64,000 nt of DNA from Tenacibaculum maritimum NCIMB 2154. Its GTDB lineage: Bacteria; Bacteroidota; Bacteroidia; Flavobacteriales; Flavobacteriaceae. The stretch spans positions 2,232,001-2,296,000 of the forward strand of contig NZ_LT634361.1 in the NCBI RefSeq assembly GCF_900119795.1, given 5' to 3'. The notes below the pieces were generated by a model. It was not told the origin of the DNA. It ran no database searches and saw only the letters and a list, made by a program, of their open reading frames with translations. This document shows positions 25,002 to 33,929 of this stretch, piece by piece (positions within the stretch are counted from its first letter, which is position 1; the number at the start of each line of letters is the position of its first letter). A program made the position numbers and the translations under genes.

Positions 25002-25454
25002 CTATTTTAAAATCTGATTCGAATGCTCTTTTGTTTTTACTTTTTGTATCACATCTGCTATCTTCCCCTCTTCATCAATTACAAAAGTGGTTCTATGAAT
25101 TCCATCATACTCTTTCCCCATAAATTTTTTTGGTCCCCAAACCCCAAAAGCGTTAATTACAACTTTTTCTTCATCCGCTAATAAAGGAAAAGGCAATTCA
25201 TGCTTATCAATCCAGTTTTGCTGACGCTTTGCTGAATCTGCACTTACCCCTAAAATAGCATATCCTTTAGCTAAAAAAGTGTGATAGTTATCTCTTAAGT
25301 TACACGCTTCTGCGGTACATCCTGGCGTACTTGCCTTCGGATAAAAAAACAATACCAATTTCTTTCCTGCATAATCTGCTAATTTTACAAGGTTTCCTTT
25401 TTCATCCTGAGCTTCAAAATTTGGTGCTTTATCTCCTATTTTTAATGTCGTCAT
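25002..25454 (-). CDS. bcp: Thiol peroxidase of the BCP/PrxQ type
   Basis: This cytoplasmic peroxiredoxin reduces hydrogen peroxide and organic peroxides. The 150 residues have the thioredoxin fold with PKASTPGCTAEACNLRD, where the first Cys (in TPGCT) is the peroxidatic residue and the second, five positions later, is the resolving Cys of the PrxQ class. GVSADSAKRQQNWIDK and HRTTFVIDEEGKI are also typical. The start is ATG at 25454. A promoter box, TATATTTG, lies at 25483-25476 on the minus strand, and the gene is divergent from nth. Confidence 0.92.
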   Translation of the reverse strand: MTTLKIGDKAPNFEAQDEKGNLVKLADYAGKKLVLFFYPKASTPGCTAEACNLRDNYHTFLAKGYAILGVSADSAKRQQNWIDKHELPFPLLADEEKVVINAFGVWGPKKFMGKEYDGIHRTTFVIDEEGKIADVIQKVKTKEHSNQILK

Positions 25455-25475
25455 CTTTTAAAATTTGTATTGGAA

Positions 25476-25513
25476 CAAATATACAAAGTAGCTAAGAAAA
25501 CTTTGTAACTTTG
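25476..25513. promoter_or_regulatory. Divergent promoter boxes for bcp and nth
   Basis: On the minus strand TATATTTG (25483-25476) lies about 20 bases before the bcp start. On the plus strand TAACTTTG (25506-25513) lies 34 bases before the nth start. Both match TAnnTTTG. The -33 boxes are unclear. Confidence 0.45.
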
Positions 25514-25547
25514 TAGCTGTAAACTTTCTAAATAAGATAAGAAGCCA

Positions 25548-26210
25548 ATGACTAAAGTAGAAAAAGTCCAATTCGTAATAAATACCCTGAATGAACTCTA
25601 TCCAGAAATTCCTATTCCATTAGATCATAAAGATCCATATACATTATTAGTAGCAGTTTTACTATCTGCACAATGCACTGATGTACGTGTCAATCAAATA
25701 ACTCCTCTGTTATTTGCCAAAGCGGACAATCCGTACGATATGGTTAAATTAACAGTAGAAGAAATTAAAGAAATTATCAGACCCTGCGGTTTATCTCCAA
25801 TGAAATCTAAAGGTATTTATGGGCTTTCAAAAATATTAATTGAAAAATACAACGGAGAAGTACCTCAAAGCTTTGAAGCTTTAGAAGAACTTCCTGCCGT
25901 AGGACATAAAACAGCAAGTGTTGTTATGAGTCAAGCTTTTGGAGTTCCTGCTTTTCCTGTTGACACTCATATTCAACGTTTAATGTTTCGTTGGAACCTG
26001 TCTAATGGGAAAAGCGTTGTACAAACAGAAAAAGATGCCAAGCGCTTATTTCCTAAAGAAGCATGGAATGACCTTCATTTGCAAATTATTTGGTATGGTA
26101 GAGAATACTCTCCTGCTCGTGGTTGGGATTTAGAAAAAGATATCATTACTAAAACTATTGGGAGAAAATCCATTCTAAACGAATACTTAAAAAAAAATAA
26201 TACGCTATAA
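25548..26210 (+). CDS. nth: Endonuclease III homologue without the iron-sulfur cysteines
   Basis: Endonuclease III removes oxidised pyrimidines from DNA and nicks the strand. The 220 residues have LLSAQCTDVRVNQ, the helix-hairpin-helix with catalytic Lys121 (ELPAVGHKTASVV) and catalytic Asp139 in FPVDTHIQR. In E. coli Nth a [4Fe-4S] cluster is held by four cysteines near the C-terminus. Here that region reads WYGREYSPARGWDLEKDIIT, with no cysteine at all, so the cluster is absent. From memory similar cluster-less forms occur in other Bacteroidota. A hairpin terminator follows the stop. Confidence 0.9.
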   Translation: MTKVEKVQFVINTLNELYPEIPIPLDHKDPYTLLVAVLLSAQCTDVRVNQITPLLFAKADNPYDMVKLTVEEIKEIIRPCGLSPMKSKGIYGLSKILIEKYNGEVPQSFEALEELPAVGHKTASVVMSQAFGVPAFPVDTHIQRLMFRWNLSNGKSVVQTEKDAKRLFPKEAWNDLHLQIIWYGREYSPARGWDLEKDIITKTIGRKSILNEYLKKNNTL

Positions 26211-26214
26211 ACCT

Positions 26215-26253
26215 AAAAAAGACAAGCTATATGTAACAGCTTGCCTTTTTTTT
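26215..26253 (+). terminator. Terminator between nth and the chondroitin lyase gene
   Basis: AAAAGACAAGCT pairs with AGCTTGCCTTTT (one mismatch) and a long T-run follows. The two flanking genes converge here, so it may serve both. Confidence 0.7.
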
Positions 26254-26279
26254 ATATTGATTTTAACATATAAATAATA

Positions 26280-28721
26280 TTATATTTTAAGAACTTTCTC
26301 TGTTATTAGCTGGTTCTTTTCATCCAATATCCTTACAATATACACTCCTTTTGGATAGTTAGACATATCAATATTCATATCATATACATTTAGCCTATCA
26401 TAAGATGCAGCTACTCTCCCATTTATTCCTGTAATCTCGACTTTTTTGAGGTGATTTATTGAAGAAAGTACCAGCATATTCGTATTCTCTTCTAAATAAA
26501 CTTGCATGTCTTTCTTCAACTTTAAAGGTATATTAGCTCTTTGTACGCTAGTATTTCCTGTATATGGAGATGGAGCTACTTTTACAGGCGAATTTACATC
26601 CAAAGTTAGAGAAGTGCTTGATCCTGCCGAAGAATTTGTAGGCATGGTAAATTGCAAATGTCTAGAATTACTTACTCCTGAAACTTCTATAAAAGCATTA
26701 ATCGTAGCTACTTTTTGAGTTGGATCTGCTACATGCACTTCCACTGATGTAGTACTTATCTTTTTTAATAGCATGATACAAGGTTGATCTACCTCAATTG
26801 TTATCCCATTTTTGTTATAAGTTCCTGCTTCATAAAAAATAACCTGTAACATATCCAACCCTGTATGCTTAACTGCTTGGATATTCCCTGTATTCTCTTC
26901 AATTACAATATTACTTTGATTATATGATTGCATTGCAGACGCATCTGCTGTATTAGGTACTACAATATATGCATAACTTGCGTTCATAGGAGTTGTTCCA
27001 TGGTCAATCCATAACTTAAATACCTCTTTGTTAACTGCTGTGTTAGGTCTTGCATCATTTATGCTTTTCCAAGTTCCTGATTCCGATTGGTTACTTAACA
27101 TTATATTTCCTCCTTGCGGAAAAACATAACCTATTTTATTATGTAAAATCCAGTTAGCTCCTGTTTTGCCATGTTTTCCTTTCGATACCATAGTGGCACT
27201 TCCTTTTTCAGAAACAATAACATCTCCTTTTAAAAGACTTTGATTCACCGTAGATGAAACAGATTCTGTTGCTGTAGAACTTATCTCTGCTCCTAAGCAT
27301 ACTACCTCATCATCAAAAAAGAACCATCCTTTTTTTGATGGCGTATTATACTCCTCTTGCTTATAAGCCGTAGCACCATACTTCCCATCAGAAACCCCTC
27401 CTGTAAAAGTAGATTTCCCTAACACTCCCCATTGGGCAGGTAAAGTAAGCGTTGCTAATTCTGGCACTGTTACTCCTGGTACCTTATTCCAATCCCAAAC
27501 AGGAAAAATATTATCATATTCATCTCCATCTACTCGAATAGCACTTCCTCCATCAGCCAAATAATTTCCTTTTAAATTTTCTTTATTTCCATTTTCTGTT
27601 TTCTTTACCCTTGTAGAAGAAGTTCGTACAGAAAAACTATATCCTTTTCTTGAGTGCACTGTATAATCCGATCTCCAAAATTGGTTATGCGCGTCGGTTA
27701 TCATATAATCAGCCCCTTGAGTTCCTTTTAACCTTTTAATAGCAGCCTCATATTCTGCTGCATTTGTAGGATCTAATGTTTTTAACTTTTCTATCGTTTT
27801 TACAAAAGAAGTTCCTTTGGTAGCATCCTTTCTACTAATCCCTCTACCAACAGTACTAAAATCAGCATACTTCCCTCTAAAAATTTTTAAGACTGTATTT
27901 CTTGCATATTGAATAAGCGCATCTAATTTATTCTTTTGTAAAGCATAGCTTGTTCCTTGCAAAAGGCTAATTGCTGATAATTCTTCTTTTAAAAATACTG
28001 CTCCGTAAGAAAAAATAGCCATTTGCGGTCCATGCTGTCTAAAAGAATAATCATGCTGTAACCCTTCCTCATCATCAGTAAGCGCTATAGATAAAAAAGC
28101 TTCATCAACTCCTGTTTTTAACACGGTAGCATCTTGTGTCAATACTCCTCTATAGACATAATGAGTTGCGATATCTATTTTATTAGCCCCTAAACCTTCT
28201 TTGTCAGGAGTTCTTCCACTTGCCATTTGCGTCAATAGTGGAGTTTCTACAGCAGAAGGTATCTTACTAGCTCCATCTCTAAGAAGTATCAAAACAACCC
28301 CCAATTCTTTAGGGCTTGCTATTTCATTCCACCACCAATTTGTTGATTTTGTAGTATAACTCCCCCAATACTTCAAACTTTCCTCTATTTTAGGAAACAA
28401 AGTTGCACTTTGATAATGCTTACTTCCTGACAATGTATAAGCAGTTGCTAATTTTTTCAACCGTTTCAAATGCTCAAACGGTTTCCATAAAGTACCCGAA
28501 GTATCTGTATAATCTATTCCTGTCCACGAACCATCTGTTTTCATTGTTGACAAATCAGTATCGACACTAGTGTCAAACGTAGTAAGATTACTAGGCGTTG
28601 CACTCCAAACACCTGCCCTTACATTATCCATTATTTTTTCATAATCACTTTTTTGTGCATACATCATAGAACAAAAATGCATCACAAAAAATACCAATAT
28701 AAAATCTCTTTTTTTCATCAT
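26280..28721 (-). CDS. cslA: Secreted chondroitin AC lyase (polysaccharide lyase family 8)
   Basis: This enzyme cleaves chondroitin sulfate and hyaluronan by beta-elimination outside the cell. The 813 residues have a signal peptide (1-22, ending MMYAQ), an alpha/alpha toroid (about 25-340), beta-sandwich domains and a C-terminal sorting domain (about 735-813, NMLVLSSINHLKKVEITGIN, ending KVLKI) of the type IX secretion system. Against the catalytic residues I recall for the Pedobacter heparinus enzyme (Asn175, His225, Tyr234, Arg288), the matches are Asn180 (GLGANKID), His230 and Tyr239 (RQHGPQMAIFSYG) and Arg293 (STVGRG), all shifted by five. NWWWNEIASP is the substrate-cleft motif. No SusC/SusD pair or sulfatase is nearby. 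Confidence 0.94.
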   Translation of the reverse strand: MMKKRDFILVFFVMHFCSMMYAQKSDYEKIMDNVRAGVWSATPSNLTTFDTSVDTDLSTMKTDGSWTGIDYTDTSGTLWKPFEHLKRLKKLATAYTLSGSKHYQSATLFPKIEESLKYWGSYTTKSTNWWWNEIASPKELGVVLILLRDGASKIPSAVETPLLTQMASGRTPDKEGLGANKIDIATHYVYRGVLTQDATVLKTGVDEAFLSIALTDDEEGLQHDYSFRQHGPQMAIFSYGAVFLKEELSAISLLQGTSYALQKNKLDALIQYARNTVLKIFRGKYADFSTVGRGISRKDATKGTSFVKTIEKLKTLDPTNAAEYEAAIKRLKGTQGADYMITDAHNQFWRSDYTVHSRKGYSFSVRTSSTRVKKTENGNKENLKGNYLADGGSAIRVDGDEYDNIFPVWDWNKVPGVTVPELATLTLPAQWGVLGKSTFTGGVSDGKYGATAYKQEEYNTPSKKGWFFFDDEVVCLGAEISSTATESVSSTVNQSLLKGDVIVSEKGSATMVSKGKHGKTGANWILHNKIGYVFPQGGNIMLSNQSESGTWKSINDARPNTAVNKEVFKLWIDHGTTPMNASYAYIVVPNTADASAMQSYNQSNIVIEENTGNIQAVKHTGLDMLQVIFYEAGTYNKNGITIEVDQPCIMLLKKISTTSVEVHVADPTQKVATINAFIEVSGVSNSRHLQFTMPTNSSAGSSTSLTLDVNSPVKVAPSPYTGNTSVQRANIPLKLKKDMQVYLEENTNMLVLSSINHLKKVEITGINGRVAASYDRLNVYDMNIDMSNYPKGVYIVRILDEKNQLITEKVLKI

Positions 28722-29064
28722 TATGTAAATTTATTATTTAAGTAATTTCTTTACTAAAATTACATATAATCCTATCATACAAATTGTTAAAAAAGATTTC
28801 ACATAACATTTCATAATAAAGAGGCAGCTTTACATAAAACATATAAAAAATTGATTCTTAATCCCAAAAAACAAAATTAATTCTCTTAATTTTAGTTAAA
28901 AACTAACTTTTATTCACTTTAACAATTTCAAAAAAAAGAGATTTTTAACGCTTTTTTAAGATTATTTCCTTTTTCATTCTTTTCAAAAAGTGTTGTTGCT
29001 TCAAATTTCTCTTCAAACCCTTTCTTATACAAAAAAGCCTCAACGTTAGTTGAGGCTTTCTATC
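28722..29064. other. 343-base intergenic stretch
   Basis: This AT-rich DNA lies upstream of the chondroitin lyase gene and downstream of the small ORF at 29065-29208. Apart from the terminator at 29033-29060 I see no gene, repeat or clear promoter box. Confidence 0.6.
29033..29060 (-). terminator. Terminator of the sigma factor/small ORF transcript
   Basis: On the minus strand AAAGCCTCAAC, a short loop and GTTGAGGCTTTTTT form a perfect 11-bp stem with a T-run. It starts five bases after the stop of the small ORF at 29065. Confidence 0.85.
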
Positions 29065-29208
29065 TTAATTCAAATTCAATTCAATAAAATGGTTCGATTG
29101 GGTTTTTATCATTTTTAAAGATTTTGAAAAGTCAATCAATAATTGAATTGTTTCTTTCTTAGGAACCTTCCTGAAATCAGCTGGTTTGTCAGAGTAAATT
29201 TGCATCAT
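29065..29208 (-). CDS. Conserved small protein downstream of the sigma factor (47 aa)
   Basis: An ATG at 29206-29208 (or the next ATG at 29203-29205) opens a frame ending in TAA at 29065-29067. The product reads MMQIYSDKPADFRKVPKKET, then IQLLIDFSKSLKMIKTQSNH and FIELNLN. It resembles, from memory, a family of 45-50-residue proteins in Flavobacteriaceae with the pattern Y(S/N)xKPADF...K.ET(I/V)xFLLxYSKSLK, usually found beside this sigma factor and uvrA. Its place 59 bases after the sigma factor stop and right before a strong terminator supports co-transcription. Function is unknown. Confidence 0.72.
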   Translation of the reverse strand: MMQIYSDKPADFRKVPKKETIQLLIDFSKSLKMIKTQSNHFIELNLN

Positions 29209-29267
29209 ATGTACTATTTTTTATAGCTTATTTTCAAGTATTTAACGATGCTTTACTAATTATATTG

Positions 29268-29852
29268 CTAATGAGTTAAAATAATTTCATTTTTTTCAAT
29301 AATTTTTCTCAGATTAATCAATGCATAACGCATTCTTCCTAGTGCTGTGTTAATGCTAACTCCTGTATTTTCAGATATTTCGTTAAAACTCATATCCTTA
29401 TATATACGCATTTTTAACACCTCTTTTTGCTCCTCTGGTAATTCTTCTATAAGGTACCTTACCTCTCTTAGCACTTGCTCCTTTATTATTTTTCTTTCCG
29501 CATTTAGTTCTCCATCACTTAATACTGAAAAAATATCAAATTCATCGGTGTTTTTAAACGCAGGCATTCTGTTATTTTTTCTAAAAAAATCTATGACTAA
29601 ATTTTGAGAAATACGCATTACCCAAGGTAAAAATTTACCTTCCTCATTATAAGTTCCTTTCTTTAAAGTTCGTATTACCTTTATAAAAGTATCTTGAAAA
29701 ATATCTTCTGTAATGTCTCTATCTTGTACTTTACTGTAAATAAAACTGTACAAGCGTTGTTGGTGTCTTTTTATTAAAAACTCAAGAGACAATTCGTCTC
29801 CTTTTATATAATTGCTAATTAAAGTACTATCTGGGGTTAAATTTTTACGCAT
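29268..29852 (-). CDS. ECF-type RNA polymerase sigma factor
   Basis: The 194 residues have sigma region 2 (about 30-95, FIYSKVQDRDITEDIFQDTFIKVI, then PWVMRISQNLVIDFFRK) and region 4 (about 138-178, LPEEQKEVLKMRIYKDMSFNEISENTG as the helix-turn-helix). Regions 1 and 3 are absent, as expected for sigma-24-type factors. The order small ORF, sigma factor, divergent uvrA is, from memory, conserved in flavobacteria, which suggests a housekeeping rather than a cell-surface signalling role. No anti-sigma factor gene is adjacent. It probably directs RNA polymerase to a limited promoter set. Confidence 0.9.
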   Translation of the reverse strand: MRKNLTPDSTLISNYIKGDELSLEFLIKRHQQRLYSFIYSKVQDRDITEDIFQDTFIKVIRTLKKGTYNEEGKFLPWVMRISQNLVIDFFRKNNRMPAFKNTDEFDIFSVLSDGELNAERKIIKEQVLREVRYLIEELPEEQKEVLKMRIYKDMSFNEISENTGVSINTALGRMRYALINLRKIIEKNEIILTH

Positions 29853-30108
29853 TTCAAATCACTTTAAAAAAGCTAAATAGCTTTTTAATTATAACTTAGA
29901 TATAATAATCTTAAAAGTAATTTTGTTTTATATACGTATGTTTTTTCGGTTATTTTGAGGTTCAAATATGTAATTTTTTTTTCAGACATACAAGTTTTCC
30001 ATCATATTTTTATAATTCTCTATAAATTTCTTTCTTTAAAAACTATTGATTCTTTTTTTCTTTTCTTATCTATAAAAATGTAATTTTATCGCTTATTTTT
30101 CAAATCGA

Positions 30109-32895
30109 ATGAAAGCAGATATTTCTACAATTAACCCTAAAGAAAATATTATTATTAAGGGAGCTAAACTCCATAACTTAAAAAATATTGATGTTGTTAT
30201 TCCTCGTAATCAACTTGTTGTTATTACAGGTCTTTCTGGCTCTGGTAAGTCTTCATTAGCTTTTGATACTTTATATGCAGAAGGACAAAGGAGGTATGTA
30301 GAAAGTTTATCATCTTATGCACGCCAATTTTTAGGTAAGCTCCACAAACCAAAAGTAGATTATATCAAAGGTATTGCTCCTGCTATTGCCATTGAGCAAA
30401 AGGTAAATGCTACCAATCCTCGTTCTACCGTTGGTACTTCTACTGAAATTTACGATTATATCAAACTGCTATATGCTCGTATTGGTAAAACATTTTCTCC
30501 AAAATCTGGGAATGAGGTTAAAAAACATACAGTTACTGATGTTGTCAACTTTATAAAAACATTTGATGAAAGAACAAAATTATTATTACTCGCTCCTATT
30601 ACTATCCATAAAAATAGAGATATCAAAACTCTTTTACAAGTTTTAACACAGCAAGGATATGCAAGAATAAAGTACGGCGAAGAGATTCTTAGAATCGAAG
30701 ATTTTTCTCCAGAAAACTATAAAGGTACTCCTCTTTATTTAGTTATTGATAGAATTATTACAAAGGATAACGAAGATTTTTATAATCGTTTAGCAGATGC
30801 TGTACAAACAGCATTCTTTGAAGGGAAAGGAATTTGCTGTATTGAGCATTTGCCTGATCATAAAACCACTTCTTTTAGCAACAAATTTGAATTGGATGGC
30901 ATGACTTTTTTAGAACCTAATACTCACTTGTTTAGCTTTAATAACCCTTATGGAGCTTGTGCTACTTGCGAAGGTTATGGGAATGTCGTTGGAATTGATG
31001 AAGACTTAGTTATTCCTAATACTGGCTTATCAATATACGAAGGGGCTATATTTCCTTTTAAAACCGATAGCTTTAAAGAGTACAAAGAAAACTTAATAAA
31101 TAATGCTTTCAATTTTGATATTCCTATTCATAAGCCTTGGTTTGAATTAACCAACCAACAAAAAAAGCTTGTTTGGAATGGTACCAAAGCTTTTCATGGA
31201 ATTCATCACCTTTTTAAAAAGTTAGAAGAAAAAAGCTATAAGATTCAAAATAGAGTCATGCTCTCTCGATATCGAGGCAAAACAACCTGTTCTGTTTGTA
31301 ATGGAAAGCGATTGCGACAAGAAGCTAATTATGTAAAGGTGTATGGAAAAACAATTTCCGACTTGGTAACACTCCCTTTAAATGAATTAACTACTTTTTT
31401 TAAAAACATTACTTTAAATACTTATGAAAACCAAATTGCGAAACGATTGCTTTCAGAAATTAACAATCGATTGCAGTTTTTAATCAATGTTGGGCTAAGT
31501 TATTTAACCTTAAATAGAACATCTAATACCTTATCAGGAGGAGAAAGCCAACGGATTAATCTTGCTACTTCTCTAGGAAGCTCTCTAGTTGGTTCTATGT
31601 ATATTTTAGATGAACCTAGTATTGGACTACACCCTAAAGATACTACTCAATTAATTAATGTTTTAAAACATTTACGTGATTTAGGGAATACAGTAATCGT
31701 GGTTGAACATGATGAGGAAATTATGAGAGAAGCTGATTATATTATTGATATTGGACCTAAAGCGGGCTCCTATGGAGGAAATGTCGTTGCTGAAGGTACT
31801 TTTGACGAAATTTTAGCTTCTGATTCCTTAACTGCACAATATTTAGCTTCTACTTTGAAAATTGAAACGCCTAAAAGTCGTAGAATTTCTAAAAACAGTA
31901 TTCAAATTATCGGAGCCAGAGAACATAATTTAAAAAATATTGATGTCACTTTTCCTCTAAATAGCTTAACTGTTATTACAGGAGTTTCTGGTAGTGGAAA
32001 AAGCACCTTGGTTAAAGAAATTTTATACCCAATCATGCAAAAGAAATTGATTGGCTACGGTAATAAAATAGGACAATATAGTGCGGTAAAAGGAAGTTTT
32101 GAAATGCTCAAACATGTTGAGTTTATCGATCAAAATCCTATTGGTCGCTCTTCTAGATCAAATCCTGTAACCTACATTAAAGCTTATGATGATATCCGTT
32201 CACTATTTTCTATACAAAAACTATCTAAAATAAGGAATTACAAGCCAAAGCATTTTTCTTTTAATGTAGAAGGAGGGAGATGCGAAGTTTGCAAAGGTGA
32301 AGGAGAAGTTACTATTGAAATGCAATTTATGGCTGATGTTCATTTACAATGTGATGCTTGTAATGGAAAACGCTTTAAGAAAGAAATACTAGAGGTCAAA
32401 TTTGACGGTAAATCTATTGACGATATTTTAAATTTAACCATTGATGATGCCATCCATTTTTTTGAAAATAACGAGATCTCTAAAATTGCTACGAAACTAA
32501 AACCTTTACAAGATGTAGGATTAGGTTACGTACAATTAGGGCAATCTTCTTCTACACTCTCAGGCGGAGAAGCACAACGTATTAAATTGGCTTCCTTTTT
32601 AGTAAAAGGAACTACAAAAGATAAGGCGTTATTTATTTTTGATGAACCTACAACAGGACTACATTTTCATGATATCAAAAAGCTTTTAGACTCTTTTAAT
32701 GCGTTGATTGATAGAGGACATTCCATTATAGTTATTGAGCATAATATTGAACTCATTAAATCTGCTGACTATCTCATTGATCTCGGGTTAGAAGGCGGTA
32801 AAAATGGAGGCAATCTTATTTTTAGCGGAACTCCAGAAGAATTGGTTAAATGCAAAGCATCTTATACAGCAACCTATTTAAAAGACAAATTATAA
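30109..32895 (+). CDS. uvrA: Excinuclease ABC subunit A
   Basis: UvrA recognises bulky DNA damage and loads UvrB in nucleotide excision repair. The 928 residues have two ABC ATPase modules: Walker A motifs GLSGSGKSS (near 41) and GVSGSGKST (near 626), signature motifs LSGGESQRI (near 475) and LSGGEAQRI (near 820), and Walker B DEPSIGLHP and DEPTTGLHF. Zinc-binding cysteines are in CATCEGYG with CSVCNGKR, and in CEVCKGEG with CDACNGKR. The length is normal. It is divergent from the sigma factor and ends at a hairpin terminator. Confidence 0.96.
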   Translation: MKADISTINPKENIIIKGAKLHNLKNIDVVIPRNQLVVITGLSGSGKSSLAFDTLYAEGQRRYVESLSSYARQFLGKLHKPKVDYIKGIAPAIAIEQKVNATNPRSTVGTSTEIYDYIKLLYARIGKTFSPKSGNEVKKHTVTDVVNFIKTFDERTKLLLLAPITIHKNRDIKTLLQVLTQQGYARIKYGEEILRIEDFSPENYKGTPLYLVIDRIITKDNEDFYNRLADAVQTAFFEGKGICCIEHLPDHKTTSFSNKFELDGMTFLEPNTHLFSFNNPYGACATCEGYGNVVGIDEDLVIPNTGLSIYEGAIFPFKTDSFKEYKENLINNAFNFDIPIHKPWFELTNQQKKLVWNGTKAFHGIHHLFKKLEEKSYKIQNRVMLSRYRGKTTCSVCNGKRLRQEANYVKVYGKTISDLVTLPLNELTTFFKNITLNTYENQIAKRLLSEINNRLQFLINVGLSYLTLNRTSNTLSGGESQRINLATSLGSSLVGSMYILDEPSIGLHPKDTTQLINVLKHLRDLGNTVIVVEHDEEIMREADYIIDIGPKAGSYGGNVVAEGTFDEILASDSLTAQYLASTLKIETPKSRRISKNSIQIIGAREHNLKNIDVTFPLNSLTVITGVSGSGKSTLVKEILYPIMQKKLIGYGNKIGQYSAVKGSFEMLKHVEFIDQNPIGRSSRSNPVTYIKAYDDIRSLFSIQKLSKIRNYKPKHFSFNVEGGRCEVCKGEGEVTIEMQFMADVHLQCDACNGKRFKKEILEVKFDGKSIDDILNLTIDDAIHFFENNEISKIATKLKPLQDVGLGYVQLGQSSSTLSGGEAQRIKLASFLVKGTTKDKALFIFDEPTTGLHFHDIKKLLDSFNALIDRGHSIIVIEHNIELIKSADYLIDLGLEGGKNGGNLIFSGTPEELVKCKASYTATYLKDKL

Positions 32896-32897
32896 TC

Positions 32898-32940
32898 TAA
32901 AAGGTCAGAAAATTAATTTTTAATTCTCTGACCTTTTTTA
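32898..32940 (+). terminator. Terminator after uvrA
   Basis: AAAAGGTCAGA and TCTGACCTTTTT form a perfect stem around a 17-base AT-rich loop, followed by T residues, three bases after the uvrA stop. Confidence 0.8.
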
Positions 32941-33003
32941 AGATTTACTATTTATTACCTAAAATAATTGGCATTAATTAACTAGCATCTCCCTGTTTTT
33001 CTA

Positions 33004-33912
33004 TTAATTAACGGTCCAGTTTCTAGGTGTTTTTAAAACTTCAACTAGTCTGGCTTCTTCCGACCCTTCACTTGGTTGGTAATCATACTTCCATTGTACT
33101 ATTGGCGGTAAACTCATTAAGATACTTTCTATTCGACCATTGGTTTTTAATCCGAATAATGTTCCTCTATCATGTACCAAATTAAATTCTACGTAACGCC
33201 CTCTACGAACTTCTTGCCAATTTCTATGATCTTCTGTATATTCTAAATCTTTTCTTTTTTCTACGATAGGTACATAACTCTCTAAAAAACTGTTTCCTAT
33301 TTCTGTTACAAAATTAAATCGGTCTTCCATTGAAAACTCTTCTGTTTCTTTAAGGTAATCAAAAAATAGACCTCCAATTCCTCTAGCTTCATTTCTGTGT
33401 GAATTCCAAAAATAATTATCGCATGTTTCTTTGAATTTAGGATAGAACTCTAGGTGATGCTTATCGCACGCTGACTTACAAATGGAATGAAAGTGAATGG
33501 CATCTTCATCAAATAAATAATATGGAGTTAAGTCTTGTCCTCCTCCAAACCACTGCGTTATAATATCTCCTTCTTCATTATACATTTCAAAATAACGCCA
33601 ATTAGCGTGCACGGTAGGCACAAGTGGGTTTTTAGGATGTAGCACCAAACTTAATCCGCATGCAAAAAAGTTGCCGGCTGTTACTTTAAATTGTTTTCTT
33701 AAAACCTCTGGTAGCTCACCATAAACGGCTGATATATTTACCCCTCCCTTTTCAAAAACAGCACCATTTTCAATCACTCTCGTTCTACCTCCTCCTCCTT
33801 CTTTTCTTTTCCAAAGGTCCTCTTTAAATTTTGCTACTCCATCTAATGTTTCTAATCTAGAAGTTATTGTATCTTGCAATTCTTCTATATATGCGTAAAA
33901 TTTATCTTTCAT
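33004..33912 (-). CDS. hemF: Oxygen-dependent coproporphyrinogen III oxidase
   Basis: HemF converts coproporphyrinogen III to protoporphyrinogen IX with oxygen. The 302 residues match the family throughout: GGGGRTRVIENGAVFEKGGV, VPTVHANWRYFE, WFGGGQDLTPYYLFDEDA (containing catalytic-site residues), RGIGGLFFDYL, GRYVEFNLVHDRGTLFGL and the C-terminal SLPPIVQWKYDY. The length is usual. It is the last gene of the minus-strand heme series, 17 bases after the EI24-like gene. Oxygen dependence fits an aerobe. Confidence 0.96.
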   Translation of the reverse strand: MKDKFYAYIEELQDTITSRLETLDGVAKFKEDLWKRKEGGGGRTRVIENGAVFEKGGVNISAVYGELPEVLRKQFKVTAGNFFACGLSLVLHPKNPLVPTVHANWRYFEMYNEEGDIITQWFGGGQDLTPYYLFDEDAIHFHSICKSACDKHHLEFYPKFKETCDNYFWNSHRNEARGIGGLFFDYLKETEEFSMEDRFNFVTEIGNSFLESYVPIVEKRKDLEYTEDHRNWQEVRRGRYVEFNLVHDRGTLFGLKTNGRIESILMSLPPIVQWKYDYQPSEGSEEARLVEVLKTPRNWTVN

Positions 33913-33929
33913 TTATTGATACTCGTTTT

